Assembly (NCBI GenBank): GCA_022795575.1
Contig: JAAWGY010000032.1
Location: 1 to 13,398, forward strand
Source: Angelakisella sp.
GTDB taxonomy: Bacteria > Bacillota > Clostridia > Oscillospirales > Ruminococcaceae
Length of the DNA: 13,398 nt
Direction: 5' to 3'
The notes under the pieces are model-generated. The model was not told the origin of the DNA and ran no database searches. It saw only the letters and a list, made by a program, of their open reading frames with translations. Position numbers and translations under genes: made by a program. Positions 1 to 6,109 of this stretch are shown here, one piece after another. Each line of letters opens with the position of its first letter. Position 1 is the stretch's first letter.

Positions 1-104
1 TCGGTCGGGTGGGGCCTCCGGCGGATTTTGATTCCCTGCGGGGGATTCCCTCCTTTCGGTCGGGTGGGGCCTCCGGCGGATTTTGATTCCCTGCGGGGGG
101 ATTT
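1..104. repeat. Two-copy direct tandem repeat, period 55 bp
   Basis: A 44-base stretch starting TCGGTCGGGTGGGGCC at position 1 recurs identically at 56, after which the copies differ by one G in a G-run. The gap between copies is about 11 bases (CCCTCCTT-like). The array may continue left of the window, since copy 1 begins at base 1. It lies outside any convincing coding frame. Directly after it, 108-126 is a perfect 8-bp stem with a 3-base loop (CTCCGGCC / GGCCGGAG). No function can be assigned. Confidence 0.85.
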
Positions 105-159
105 TTTCTCCGGCCTTCGGCCGGAGGGGCCGCCGGGCGGCGGGGGAGTGGGGTGGGAT

Positions 160-300
160 GGGCTGGCTGGTTTGGGGCTTTGCTTGGTTATGGGGCGGGC
201 GCTTTTTGGGGCCAGCAGTCCAAGACCTTCGCCGCTACATCAAACAGTCTGTTGTAGCACAGCCGCCTTTGCCACCTTCCCCAAACCAGCGGCCTTTTTT
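160..300 (+). ncRNA. Candidate structured RNA closed by a long stem and T6
   Basis: CTGGTTTGGGG at 167-177 pairs perfectly with CCCCAAACCAG at 279-289. The stem extends outwards to about 160/295 with one bulge and G-U pairs, and is followed directly by TTTTTT (295-300). Inside there is a bubble (178-192 against 269-278), a short stem (194-198 with 263-267) and an apical hairpin with GCTACA/TGTAGC (234-239 with 253-258). One long hairpin with a central bubble resembles 6S RNA in outline, but no conserved 6S sequence is recognised and no upstream promoter is clear. It could instead be an extended terminator of an upstream unit, or part of a dispersed repeat. The rest of 105-311 shows no gene. 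Confidence 0.35.
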
Positions 301-311
301 CGACACACACC

Positions 312-340
312 TTGACATCCACTCCCGCCGGCGGTATGCT
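312..340 (+). promoter_or_regulatory. Sigma-A-type promoter of the EpsG-like gene
   Basis: TTGACA at 312-317, a 17-base spacer, then TATGCT at 335-340 (4 of 6 matches to TATAAT). Transcription would begin near 347, leaving a leader of about 40 bases before the gene at 387. Confidence 0.65.
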
Positions 341-386
341 TTTGGTAACACCCCAATCTTTACCAACAACAGGGAGATGAGCGCCT

Positions 387-1451
387 TTGTCCCCATACCT
401 TCTGCTAATCGCCGGCAGTCTTTCCGGCGGGCCGCTGCTTGCCGCCAAACCGAACACCCGCAGAGCCTACCTGCTGGCCATGGGCCTGCTCTGCTGGCTG
501 CTGTCCTCGTTGCGGTATGTCACCGGCTTTGACTACCGGTTTTACGAAACCGTTTTTCAGAATACCGCCGGCACCGGCCTGTCCGGACTGGCTCTTTTGG
601 GACAAATCGAACCCGGCTACCTGCTGCTCAACCTGACTGTCGCCTCTGTGGGGGGCGATTACCGGGCCTTTCTCTTTGTCTTCCACCTGCTGTTTACCCT
701 GCTGGTTTTTGTGTGGATGGGGCGTTACTCCCCCTCCCCATGGCTGAGCGTCTACCTCTTCCTAACTCTCCAGTATTTTGCGCTGAGCATGAATTTTCTG
801 CGGCAGGCGATGGCCGCGGCCATCCTTCTGTGGATCTATCCCTTCTTGAAGCGCCGCCGCTTTCTCCCCTGTTTGGGCATCATCCTCTTGGCAGCCTGCT
901 TCCACCGGACCGCCCTGATTATGGTTCCCCTCTGTCTGCTGCTCAGCCTGGGGATCTCCCGGCTCCATTACGGCTTGGCCGCTCTGGCCACCGGCGCGGC
1001 CTATCTGCTGCTGGATCCGTTGGTCCAGGTGGCGGTGCGGCTGGTGCCCAAATACCAGCACTACCTGACCGAGCGGTACTGGCAGGGAAACAGCTTCCTC
1101 TACCTCCTGCTGCCCGTCGGCTGCTTTCTCTTCGTCCTGCCGCTGCTGAAGGGGGGCAAGGGGGGGCCGGCGGCATCCCCGGTTTTGGCCAACTGTATGT
1201 TCTATTCCATGCTGATCCAGCTTTTTATCACCCGGCACTTTATCCTGGAGCGGCTGTCGATCTACCCCGCTTTCTTCTGCCTCCTTGCGCTGCCGGAGGC
1301 CGCGCTCCTTGGCGGGGAGAGCCGGCGCTCCCGGATCTGTACCGGCATCCTCCTTGCGGGGGGGCTTGCCTACTTCTTCTTTGCCGCCAGCCAGGGGTTC
1401 CACGGTGTCTACCCCTTCCGCGGCCTTTGGGACCGGGCCCTTTCGCCTTAA
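387..1451 (+). CDS. EpsG-like exopolysaccharide polymerase (membrane)
   Basis: A 354-residue, very hydrophobic polytopic membrane protein. It shows the pattern of the EpsG family, thought to join repeat units of exopolysaccharide at the membrane (Wzy-like role): RYVTGFDY at 43-50, EPGY at 75-78, NFLRQ at 136-140 and FHRTA at 172-176, each next to predicted membrane helices. Length fits the family. The start is TTG at 387, because an in-frame TGA at 378-380 rules out anything upstream and AGGGAG (371-376) lies 10 bases before it; the ATG at 377 is out of frame. It stands alone on its strand, with no glycosyltransferases in view, so either the rest of the polysaccharide locus lies elsewhere or this is an orphan polymerase. 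The family call is from motifs only; the exact polymer cannot be told. Confidence 0.8.
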   Translation: MSPYLLLIAGSLSGGPLLAAKPNTRRAYLLAMGLLCWLLSSLRYVTGFDYRFYETVFQNTAGTGLSGLALLGQIEPGYLLLNLTVASVGGDYRAFLFVFHLLFTLLVFVWMGRYSPSPWLSVYLFLTLQYFALSMNFLRQAMAAAILLWIYPFLKRRRFLPCLGIILLAACFHRTALIMVPLCLLLSLGISRLHYGLAALATGAAYLLLDPLVQVAVRLVPKYQHYLTERYWQGNSFLYLLLPVGCFLFVLPLLKGGKGGPAASPVLANCMFYSMLIQLFITRHFILERLSIYPAFFCLLALPEAALLGGESRRSRICTGILLAGGLAYFFFAASQGFHGVYPFRGLWDRALSP

Positions 1452-1470
1452 CGGCGGTTCTTCCCCATAC

Positions 1471-1504
1471 AAAAAGCGGCCGGGAGAAGGCTTCTCCCGG
1501 CCGC
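1471..1504 (-). terminator. Intrinsic terminator of the surface-protein operon
   Basis: GCGGCCGGGAGAA (1476-1488) pairs perfectly with TTCTCCCGGCCGC (1492-1504) over 13 bp with a 3-base loop. On the minus strand the stem is followed by T5 (A5 at 1471-1475). On the plus strand no T-run follows, so it serves mainly the leftward transcript ending at 1569, though it sits only 20 bases past the EpsG stop. Confidence 0.88.
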
Positions 1505-1568
1505 CGCCAATTACAGATACAGCGCAGCTTTACTCTTCTACTCTATCACAATGCTACCAAAAACACCA

Positions 1569-2171
1569 TCACGCCTGACGTACGATGAAGGTGGGAATCA
1601 CCGAGAAGGTGTTGTTCTCCGGGACGCCGCTGCCCAGGGTGCCAACCACGTACATGGTGGAATTGTCGTAAGCCCCCAGCGACATCACGTTAAGGTCCTG
1701 CTGTGTATTTGCCCAAAGCCACTTGGTGCCGTCAAAGGAGGTGGGCATCTGGTTGGTCAGGGTTTCCAGCTGGAAGCCGATGGCGATCTGGTTTTCGCCA
1801 ACATACTGCCCGTTGTTCCAGGTGGTCCCCTGGAGCTTGCTCAGGTCCACAGAGGTGTAAATGACATCCAGGCTGACGGGAACGCTGGAATTGTTGGTCA
1901 CGGTGATCCGGGGGGAAATCACCTTGTTTTCCCCCTGTACCGAGCGGGCGATGTGGAACGGAACATAGGTCGGCATCGTAACCGACATAATGGTGGGCTC
2001 CACGGTACCCACCATCAGCACCTCGTTGGAGGAGCCGATGGGGACATCCTCGGACTGATAGGCGCCCGCCGCGTAGGGGACCGCGCCATCGGGACCGGCC
2101 GCGTAAGCGCTGGTCATAAACAGAGCCGCCACCAGCATCACCGGCAAAATGCTAAAAAACAGTTTTTTCAT
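1569..2171 (-). CDS. Secreted beta-rich surface protein, function unknown
   Basis: A 200-residue protein with a clear Sec signal peptide (MKKLFF, hydrophobic core, SAYA cut near residue 24). The mature part is rich in Thr, Val, Ser and Asn and alternates like a beta-sandwich: a VTMPTYVPFHI segment, then ITVTNNSSVPVSLDV, typical of Firmicutes cell-surface proteins distantly like WxL or TasA-type domains. I see no WxL motif, sortase signal or catalytic motif, so those names are only structural hints. ATG at 2171 has GAGGAG at 2180-2185, 8 bases upstream. It is the second gene of an operon, 53 bases after the membrane-anchored partner at 2225-2746, and ends before a strong terminator. It probably forms or coats an extracellular structure together with its neighbour; that is inference from the pairing and export signal. 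Confidence 0.78.
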   Translation of the reverse strand: MKKLFFSILPVMLVAALFMTSAYAAGPDGAVPYAAGAYQSEDVPIGSSNEVLMVGTVEPTIMSVTMPTYVPFHIARSVQGENKVISPRITVTNNSSVPVSLDVIYTSVDLSKLQGTTWNNGQYVGENQIAIGFQLETLTNQMPTSFDGTKWLWANTQQDLNVMSLGAYDNSTMYVVGTLGSGVPENNTFSVIPTFIVRQA

Positions 2172-2224
2172 TCAAACATCTCCTCACACACACTGCGCCT
2201 GTATCTGTAAGGATGGCCGAATGA

Positions 2225-2746
2225 TCAGCTCAGTACCGAGAGCGTCACCGCCGCGCCCACCTGGCCGATGAAGGAGTGGTCATCCTCCCGGTAGGCCTTA
2301 AAGTAGGCGGTTGCGGGGTATGTTCCAGGCCCCAGGACCTTGTCCAGCCTGACGTTTTCGATATAGGAGCCCACCGGGATGGCCTTGGACTGGTACACCA
2401 GCTCCCCTGTGCCGTCCACATAGAGCTCCACAACCAAGAGCTTTGCGTTGTTGGCCGGGTTCTCCAGCATCAGGTTCCCCTCGGCGCTGCCGGAGGCAAA
2501 AACCGGGCTGGCGTTGATGGAAAAGGCAATCATGGTTTCGTCCAGCTGCTGCTGGAGCTCCTGCTGGCGCTGGGCCACATCGACTCCCGGCAGGATCCCC
2601 ATTGTGGCGTTATCGTCCAATTCCAGCGAATTTCCCGGCTTTTTCAGGGCAAAGACCGCAAGCCCGGCGGCAACCACCAGGCACACCGCGCACGCCGCGC
2701 ACACCGCCGGCAAAAGCCACTTCCTCTGTGCCGCTTTTGTTTCCAT
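2225..2746 (-). CDS. Membrane-anchored surface protein with Ig-like outside domain
   Basis: A 173-residue protein: short basic cytoplasmic tip, one membrane helix (about residues 11-34), a linker with NATMGILPG and a Gln-rich helix (QRQQELQQQLDE, 59-70), then a beta-rich domain (72-173). Landmarks are ISINASPVF-like strands, the ENPANN turn, ELYVDGTGELVYQS and LGPGTYPATAYFKAY. I recall this strand pattern from widespread uncharacterised Firmicutes exported proteins; no enzyme motif is present. ATG at 2746 is preceded by AGAGGA (+ strand TCCTCT at 2752-2757), 5 bases away. It is transcribed from the promoter at 2947-2975 with the secreted protein 1569-2171 downstream, so it may act as the base or exporter-side anchor for that protein (inference). 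Confidence 0.75.
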   Translation of the reverse strand: METKAAQRKWLLPAVCAACAVCLVVAAGLAVFALKKPGNSLELDDNATMGILPGVDVAQRQQELQQQLDETMIAFSINASPVFASGSAEGNLMLENPANNAKLLVVELYVDGTGELVYQSKAIPVGSYIENVRLDKVLGPGTYPATAYFKAYREDDHSFIGQVGAAVTLSVLS

Positions 2747-2836
2747 ACCGATCCTCTGACCTCTTTTCTCTTCTCACATCCCAAACAAAGGAGCCTGTCC
2801 ACCGGCAACGGCAGACCGGACCCATCCCACACATCC

Positions 2837-2852
2837 CTGCCCCAAGGGGCAG
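2837..2852. repeat. Short perfect hairpin in the operon leader
   Basis: CTGCCCC AA GGGGCAG forms a 7-bp inverted repeat inside the roughly 195-base leader between the promoter at 2947-2975 and the gene starting at 2746. On the minus strand a T7 run lies before it rather than after, so it is not a normal terminator. Its role, if any, is unknown. Confidence 0.5.
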
Positions 2853-2946
2853 TAAAAAAACCGGCAGATTTCTTGGGGGGATTCCGGGGAGGCCTCACCC
2901 AAAATCAGATTTAACCGTAAAATACCCCAATTATTGCCTTAATTTA

Positions 2947-2975
2947 ATGATAACCTTTTTTTTCCAATTTGTCAA
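2947..2975 (-). promoter_or_regulatory. Strong sigma-A-type promoter of the surface-protein operon
   Basis: On the minus strand, TTGACA (2970-2975), a 17-base A-rich spacer with eight consecutive A, then TATCAT (2947-2952). Start of transcription would be near 2940. The -35 box overlaps the stop codon of the small secreted peptide gene (2972-2974). Confidence 0.8.
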
Positions 2976-3133
2976 GCATTTTTTGGAAAATGCCAAGGGA
3001 TGGCAGTACAGACACCGTTGCCGTCTGCATCGACATAATTCCCTCCGCTCCCGGGGGGCGCCGCAAACGCGGTGGCTGCCCCCAGCGACAGGACCATCAT
3101 CATTGCCAGCACCCTCAAAGCTACTTTTCCCAT
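2972..3133 (-). CDS. Small secreted peptide with a YVDADGNG motif
   Basis: A 53-residue protein: MGKVALR followed by a hydrophobic core and AFA cleavage near residue 24, leaving about 29 mature residues, including GNYVDADGNGVC. The D-x-D-x-G part is like the calcium loops of EF-hand or dockerin repeats and matches the YVDADGDGVCD motif I recall from short exported Firmicutes proteins. The start at 3133 is chosen because GGAGG (+ strand CCTCC at 3141-3145) sits 7 bases upstream; a longer 77-residue version from 3205 lacks such a site and would put the signal peptide inside. The C-terminal TAIPWHFPKNA is unlike the usual end of such motifs, so a late frameshift is possible. Function unknown. 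Confidence 0.65.
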   Translation of the reverse strand: MGKVALRVLAMMMVLSLGAATAFAAPPGSGGNYVDADGNGVCTAIPWHFPKNA

Positions 3134-3218
3134 GTTGATACCTCCGATTGCTATGATAGCCATTTCTGACTTCACCATGAATACGATTGTCCGTCCGGGA
3201 TCCATTCACTTCTTTCCC

Positions 3219-3287
3219 AAAAATTTTAGAAGCCGAACCAACCGCCACGGCGCACATCCGCACATACCGGCGATGGGTTCAGCTTCT
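3219..3287 (-). terminator. Large imperfect stem-loop, likely terminator of the sigma operon
   Basis: AGAAGCCGAACC (3228-3239) and GGTTCAGCTTCT (3276-3287) pair with a single wobble over 12 bp; the 36-base interior has a further CGCC/GGCG stem. On the minus strand the outer stem is followed by AAAATTTTT (3219-3227). It lies downstream of the anti-sigma stop (3341) and upstream of the small peptide gene, where a terminator is expected. The large loop is unusual, so a regulatory RNA element is an alternative. The remaining bases 3134-3218 and 3288-3340 show only a weak TATCAT box about 20 bases before the peptide's ribosome site. Confidence 0.5.
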
Positions 3288-3340
3288 TAATAAAATAGCA
3301 CAGCGGCAGGGAAAACGCCAGCCTGTTTATTCAGGGGGAT

Positions 3341-4420
3341 TCACTGCCCTTCCCACTTTAAGGGGATCTCCACTCCGTCCAAGATGAGCAGCTCCACCTC
3401 TGCCGGGTCGATGACGGGGCGGTAGGAAAGGATCATCTCCACGGCCCCGTCCCCCTCATCCATGCTGACGGTATCGGGCAGGATGGGGCTGCCGGACCTG
3501 TCCTGTACCGCCAAGAGGACCGCCCCGGGGCTCGGGGTGCCTTCGGTGAGGGGCCACACCCGTTTCAGGATGGCGTCCGGGCTGCTGAGCCGCACCCGGA
3601 CAGACAGCGGGGTGATCTCCACCTGCTCCACTGTGACGGCCCCCTTAATCAGGCCCCGCTCCACCTGGACGGTTTGGCCGGGCCGGCAGCTCTTCACCTG
3701 CTCCTGGTAGTCCAGCCGGAAGGGGAGCTCGTAGCTGAGCTCTGCCAGCCGCTCCACAGCGTCGCCCCCCTGCTCCCCCTCCCGAAGGCGGACCGCCTGG
3801 ACACCCCGGACCTTCAGCACCCCTTGGGCGGTGCGCATATCCTCGTCCATGTTCATATGCACCAGGAAGGAGATTCGGTGATCGGTTTTGTCCTCATCCT
3901 TCAGGCATTCCCAACCCCACACCCCCCGCCGTTCCTTCTCAAAGACCAGCTGGCAGTCATCCAGCTGGTAGAGGTCGGCATCCAGCACCGTCCCCTCCGG
4001 GGCCGCAAGGTCCAGGAGGAGATAGGCACAGCCGCGGTCCCCCACCGCCTGGCTGATGGTCATGGTCCAGCCCTGGCTGGTCTGGGAGGTCTGGATGGCG
4101 TTGCCGCTCTCCCGCAGCGCCCCCTGGAGCGCCTCCTCACCGACGCCCAGCGCCTCGGCAAGGCCCTTATCCCACTGGAACAGCGCAGCGGCGCTTGCCA
4201 CCACCGCCCCGGCACAGACCACCCCGGCCAGCAGCATCAGGCCGAATTTGGATCGCTTCATCGTCTTCCCTTCTCCTTTCTCCTGGGGCGTCAGCCCCGC
4301 CTTGGCCCGGGCAAGGGCAAGGATTGCCCCCGCCTCGTCAGGGGGGAGGGGACCCGGCTCCAGCAGCCCTTCGGCTCCCTTGGGCAGTGGGGATGCTTCT
4401 ATCAGCTCCCGGATGGTCAT
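3341..4420 (-). CDS. Transmembrane anti-sigma factor, DUF4179-like
   Basis: A 359-residue single-pass membrane protein. Residues 1-53 are a cytoplasmic helical part (LPPDEAGAILALARAKAGL at 25-43) as in clostridial anti-sigma factors that hold an ECF sigma factor; 59-81 is the membrane helix; 82-359 is outside, with a DUF4179-like first half and a second beta-rich half (from about 225). Its ATG overlaps the sigma stop as ATGA (4417-4420), the classical coupled arrangement, with GGGGAG 7 bases or so upstream. Role inferred: it sequesters the ECF factor at the membrane until an envelope signal is sensed outside. An internal ATG at residue 54 (MKRSKFG) also has an AG-rich stretch upstream and would give a form without the inhibitory part; I consider the full form correct. 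Signal unknown. Confidence 0.82.
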   Translation of the reverse strand: MTIRELIEASPLPKGAEGLLEPGPLPPDEAGAILALARAKAGLTPQEKGEGKTMKRSKFGLMLLAGVVCAGAVVASAAALFQWDKGLAEALGVGEEALQGALRESGNAIQTSQTSQGWTMTISQAVGDRGCAYLLLDLAAPEGTVLDADLYQLDDCQLVFEKERRGVWGWECLKDEDKTDHRISFLVHMNMDEDMRTAQGVLKVRGVQAVRLREGEQGGDAVERLAELSYELPFRLDYQEQVKSCRPGQTVQVERGLIKGAVTVEQVEITPLSVRVRLSSPDAILKRVWPLTEGTPSPGAVLLAVQDRSGSPILPDTVSMDEGDGAVEMILSYRPVIDPAEVELLILDGVEIPLKWEGQ

Positions 4421-4974
4421 GGGCTCACTCCCCTTTCAATCAGCTTCTTCCGGAGGCGCTCCCGGCCCCGCCGCAGCTTGTGCTCCACCGCCTTGGGGGT
4501 CATCCCCAGCCGGCGGGCGATCTCCTTTACCGGTTGGTACAGGTAGTACCGCAGCAGGAAGATCTCCCGGTCCGGCGGGGGCAGCTCCTCCACCGCCTGG
4601 CGGAGCAGCCGGGCCTCCTCCCTCTCCTCCGCCCAGTCGGCGGGGTCGCCGCCTGTTTCCGGCAGCTCCTCCTCCAGCTCCCAAAACGGCGCCGCCCGCC
4701 CCAGGGCCCGCCGGCGGTTTAGGGCGGTGCGCCGGGCGATGCCGTAGAGCCACGGGGAAAGGGGCTGCTCCGGGTCGTACCGCTCCAGCCCCTGCCAGAG
4801 GGCCACAAAGCTATCTGCCACCGCCTCCTCCACCTCCCGGCTCTGCTCCGGCCCCAGGATGGCGGCGCAGATGCGCTTGACCGGGGCTCCGTACCGGGCC
4901 ATGGCCTCGGCCAGTCCCTGGGAGGGGTTGTTTTGCAGCAGCAGTATCAGCTGCCGGTCGTTGCATTCCGCCAT
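4417..4974 (-). CDS. ECF-type RNA polymerase sigma factor
   Basis: A 185-residue sigma factor with only regions 2 and 4. Region 2 (about 20-90) ends in the expected DSFVALWQGLERYDP and PWLYGIARRTALNRRR; region 4 (about 125-178) contains LPPPDREIFLLRYY and the helix-turn-helix VKEIARRLGMTPKAVEHKL. Between them is an acidic linker (95-125). The start is ATG 4974, with AAAGGAGG (+ strand CCTCCT at 4982-4987) 7 bases upstream; a longer frame from 5040 has no ribosome site. It is the first gene of a two-gene unit with the anti-sigma factor. No clear ECF-type self-recognised promoter (AAC then CGT) is visible upstream; a GAAAGG/CCTTTC palindrome at 5054-5066 lies in the leader. Confidence 0.9.
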   Translation of the reverse strand: MAECNDRQLILLLQNNPSQGLAEAMARYGAPVKRICAAILGPEQSREVEEAVADSFVALWQGLERYDPEQPLSPWLYGIARRTALNRRRALGRAAPFWELEEELPETGGDPADWAEEREEARLLRQAVEELPPPDREIFLLRYYLYQPVKEIARRLGMTPKAVEHKLRRGRERLRKKLIERGVSP

Positions 4975-5080
4975 CCTGTTGCCTCCTTTCGTGGGATTGG
5001 GTTGCATTTCCATTTTGCCCTGGCTGCGGGGGATTTGCAAGTGGGGGGGCTTGGAAAGGTCCTTTCACCTTACAGTTGGC

Positions 5081-5101
5081 AAAAAGCGGGGGCTTTCCCC
5101 C
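5081..5101 (-). terminator. Possible short terminator of the region-4 protein operon
   Basis: On the minus strand GGGGG AAAG CCCCC (5088-5101) is followed by GC and T5 (5081-5085). It lies downstream of the gene ending at 5297 and could stop that transcript before the ECF sigma operon. The stem is only 5 bp. The rest of the 322-base gap 4975-5296 holds the palindrome GAAAGGTCCTTTC (5054-5066) and the dispersed repeat at 5182-5244; no gene is seen. Confidence 0.45.
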
Positions 5102-5181
5102 TCTTTTGGGGGAGATTTTTTGGGGGTATGGTAAAAAGTTTGGGCTTGGGGGGGTGCTTCTTGGGCAGGCAGACGACGCAG

Positions 5182-5244
5182 CCTGTCCCACAGGTTGTGC
5201 CCGCCCGGGCCACCGGGCCTGGTCGCTCCCGCAGGAGCGAAACT
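5182..5244. repeat. Dispersed hairpin-rich repeat, copy 1
   Basis: Starts with the hairpin CCTGT CCC ACAGG (5182-5194), then a 27-base block (5193-5219, GGTTGTGCCCGCCCGGGC followed by CACCGGGCC) that is repeated with a single difference at 13088-13114, then TGGTCGCTCC CGCA GGAGCGA with a perfect 7-bp stem (5222-5239) and AAACT. Both copies point the same way and lie between genes. It resembles REP-like intergenic elements. Copy 1 lacks a 24-base hairpin module that copy 2 carries. Confidence 0.75.
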
Positions 5245-5296
5245 TTTAGATACCGTATCGGTGGACGCTGTGCATGATCTATGGTCTTTCGGCCCC

Positions 5297-5647
5297 CTAC
5301 CCCTCCGCCAGGGCGCGCAGCTTATTCAACGCGGCAGAGAGCCGCCGGCTGGCAGTGGAGGGGGCCACCTGCATCCGCGCCGCCGCCTGGGTGACGCTGA
5401 GCCCCTGGCCACAGCAAAGCTCCACCGCCTCCCGCTGGGCCGGCGTCAGGCAGCGGCGCAGGCCGTAAGCCAGCACCCGCCGCCGCAGCTCCCGCCGGTA
5501 GTCAACACCATCCTCCCCGGCCCACCCCCCCTGCTCCCCCCTGCCCAGCAGCTCCCAGGGGGCAGGGGAGGCGGCCCTCTCCATCCCTCCCCCCACCGTC
5601 TGGCGGCGCCGGTGGTCCGCCAGGGGCTGACAGTCCGCCCTACGCAT
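5297..5647 (-). CDS. Sigma-region-4-like DNA-binding protein
   Basis: A 116-residue protein. Residues about 50-113 match sigma-70 region 4: LTPAQREAVELCC (67-79), then helix-turn-helix LSVTQAAARMQVAPSTASRRL (83-103) and a basic end. There is no region 2, so it cannot by itself melt a promoter as a sigma factor does; it is either a DNA-binding regulator or one half of a split factor. Residues 1-48 are low-complexity and poorly conserved-looking. Its ATG at 5647 overlaps the last codons of the 65-aa gene by 8 bases, with GGGAG 4 bases before it, so the two are translationally coupled. An internal start at residue 22 is possible. It falls in the unit driven from the promoter with the LexA-like box. 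Confidence 0.75.
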   Translation of the reverse strand: MRRADCQPLADHRRRQTVGGGMERAASPAPWELLGRGEQGGWAGEDGVDYRRELRRRVLAYGLRRCLTPAQREAVELCCGQGLSVTQAAARMQVAPSTASRRLSAALNKLRALAEG

Positions 5648-5837
5648 AGTACTCCCGGAGGTAGCAGGACAGGCTGATCAGATCCCGGAGCTCCCGGGCC
5701 ATCACCGCCTCCCGACGCTCCAGCTCCAGGGCCAGATCCCCCCGCGCCACCGCCTTTTCCGCCCGGATCCTCTCCAGGCCCCGGACCAGCTTTGCCGCCG
5801 ATCCCTGGTACTCCTCCGCTAACTGCTGCAAGCTCAT
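5640..5837 (-). CDS. Small helical protein, function unknown
   Basis: A 65-residue protein starting MSLQQLAEEYQ, predicted all-helical and highly charged (EKAVARGDLALELERREAVMARELRDL), ending CYLREYYA. ATG 5837 is chosen over the longer frame from 5885 because an AAAGGAA stretch lies about 6 bases upstream and the extra 16 residues look like leader sequence. It is coupled by an 8-base overlap to the region-4 protein, which suggests the two work as partners, perhaps the small protein standing in for or controlling the missing sigma part (inference). No family recognised with confidence. Confidence 0.68.
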   Translation of the reverse strand: MSLQQLAEEYQGSAAKLVRGLERIRAEKAVARGDLALELERREAVMARELRDLISLSCYLREYYA

Positions 5838-6102
5838 TTTGTTTCCTTTCCTCGGGGGCAGCGTCCCCCCAAGGAGCCAGGCCAAGCTCTCCCTGCCCGC
5901 CCCCCGGGCAGTTTTTTTCGCCTCCTCGGCGCACCGGGAGATGCTGAACCGGCCCCCTGGGGGGATCCACTCCCCCTCTCACTTTCCCAGCGGCCCAAAG
6001 GCCCCTTCCCATACACTGCCGGCCTGCCGCAAGGGAAAACGGCACCCCGGCGTCGCCCCTGGGGACGGGGAGCCCCAAGAGGAAAGAACATTTGTTCTTT
6101 CT
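5838..6102 (-). other. Long GC-rich leader of the SOS-box operon
   Basis: About 265 transcribed bases separate the predicted start site (near 6103) from the 65-aa gene. The stretch is GC-rich with several hairpins, for example CTGCCCG/CGGGCAG at about 5900-5920. An 85-codon frame (5834-6091, minus) runs through it and ends in an ATGA overlap with the 65-aa gene, but its Gly/Pro/Arg-rich composition and lack of a ribosome site argue against a protein. I see no known riboswitch. Confidence 0.4.
6083..6100. promoter_or_regulatory. LexA-type SOS box
   Basis: AAAGAACATTTGTTCTTT is a perfect 8-2-8 palindrome containing GAAC-N4-GTTC, the core of the Firmicutes LexA (DinR) operator. It lies at about +3 to +20 of the leftward promoter at 6110-6138, a position where LexA would block transcription. 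Assignment is by motif only. Confidence 0.7.
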
Positions 6103-6109
6103 ATTTTTA

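Noticed and set aside
1..104. CRISPR array
   Set aside because: Only two repeat units with an 11-base gap, too short for spacers, and no cas genes in the window.
28..532. Open frames of 95 and 149 codons in the first 530 bases
   Set aside because: They run through the tandem repeat and the EpsG promoter, with repeat-driven Gly/Pro composition and no ribosome site.
762..1472. 236-codon minus-strand frame opposite the EpsG-like gene
   Set aside because: No ribosome site, low-complexity charged sequence, and the plus strand carries clear membrane helices and family motifs.
2837..2860. Hairpin CTGCCCCAAGGGGCAG as a terminator
   Set aside because: On the plus strand it is followed by A-rich sequence and on the minus strand the T-run precedes it, so the order is wrong for intrinsic termination.
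5834..6091. 85-codon minus-strand frame before the 65-aa gene
   Set aside because: Starts inside the LexA-type palindrome, has no ribosome site and a Gly/Pro/Arg-rich composition. Its ATGA overlap is noted as a finding but is probably chance.
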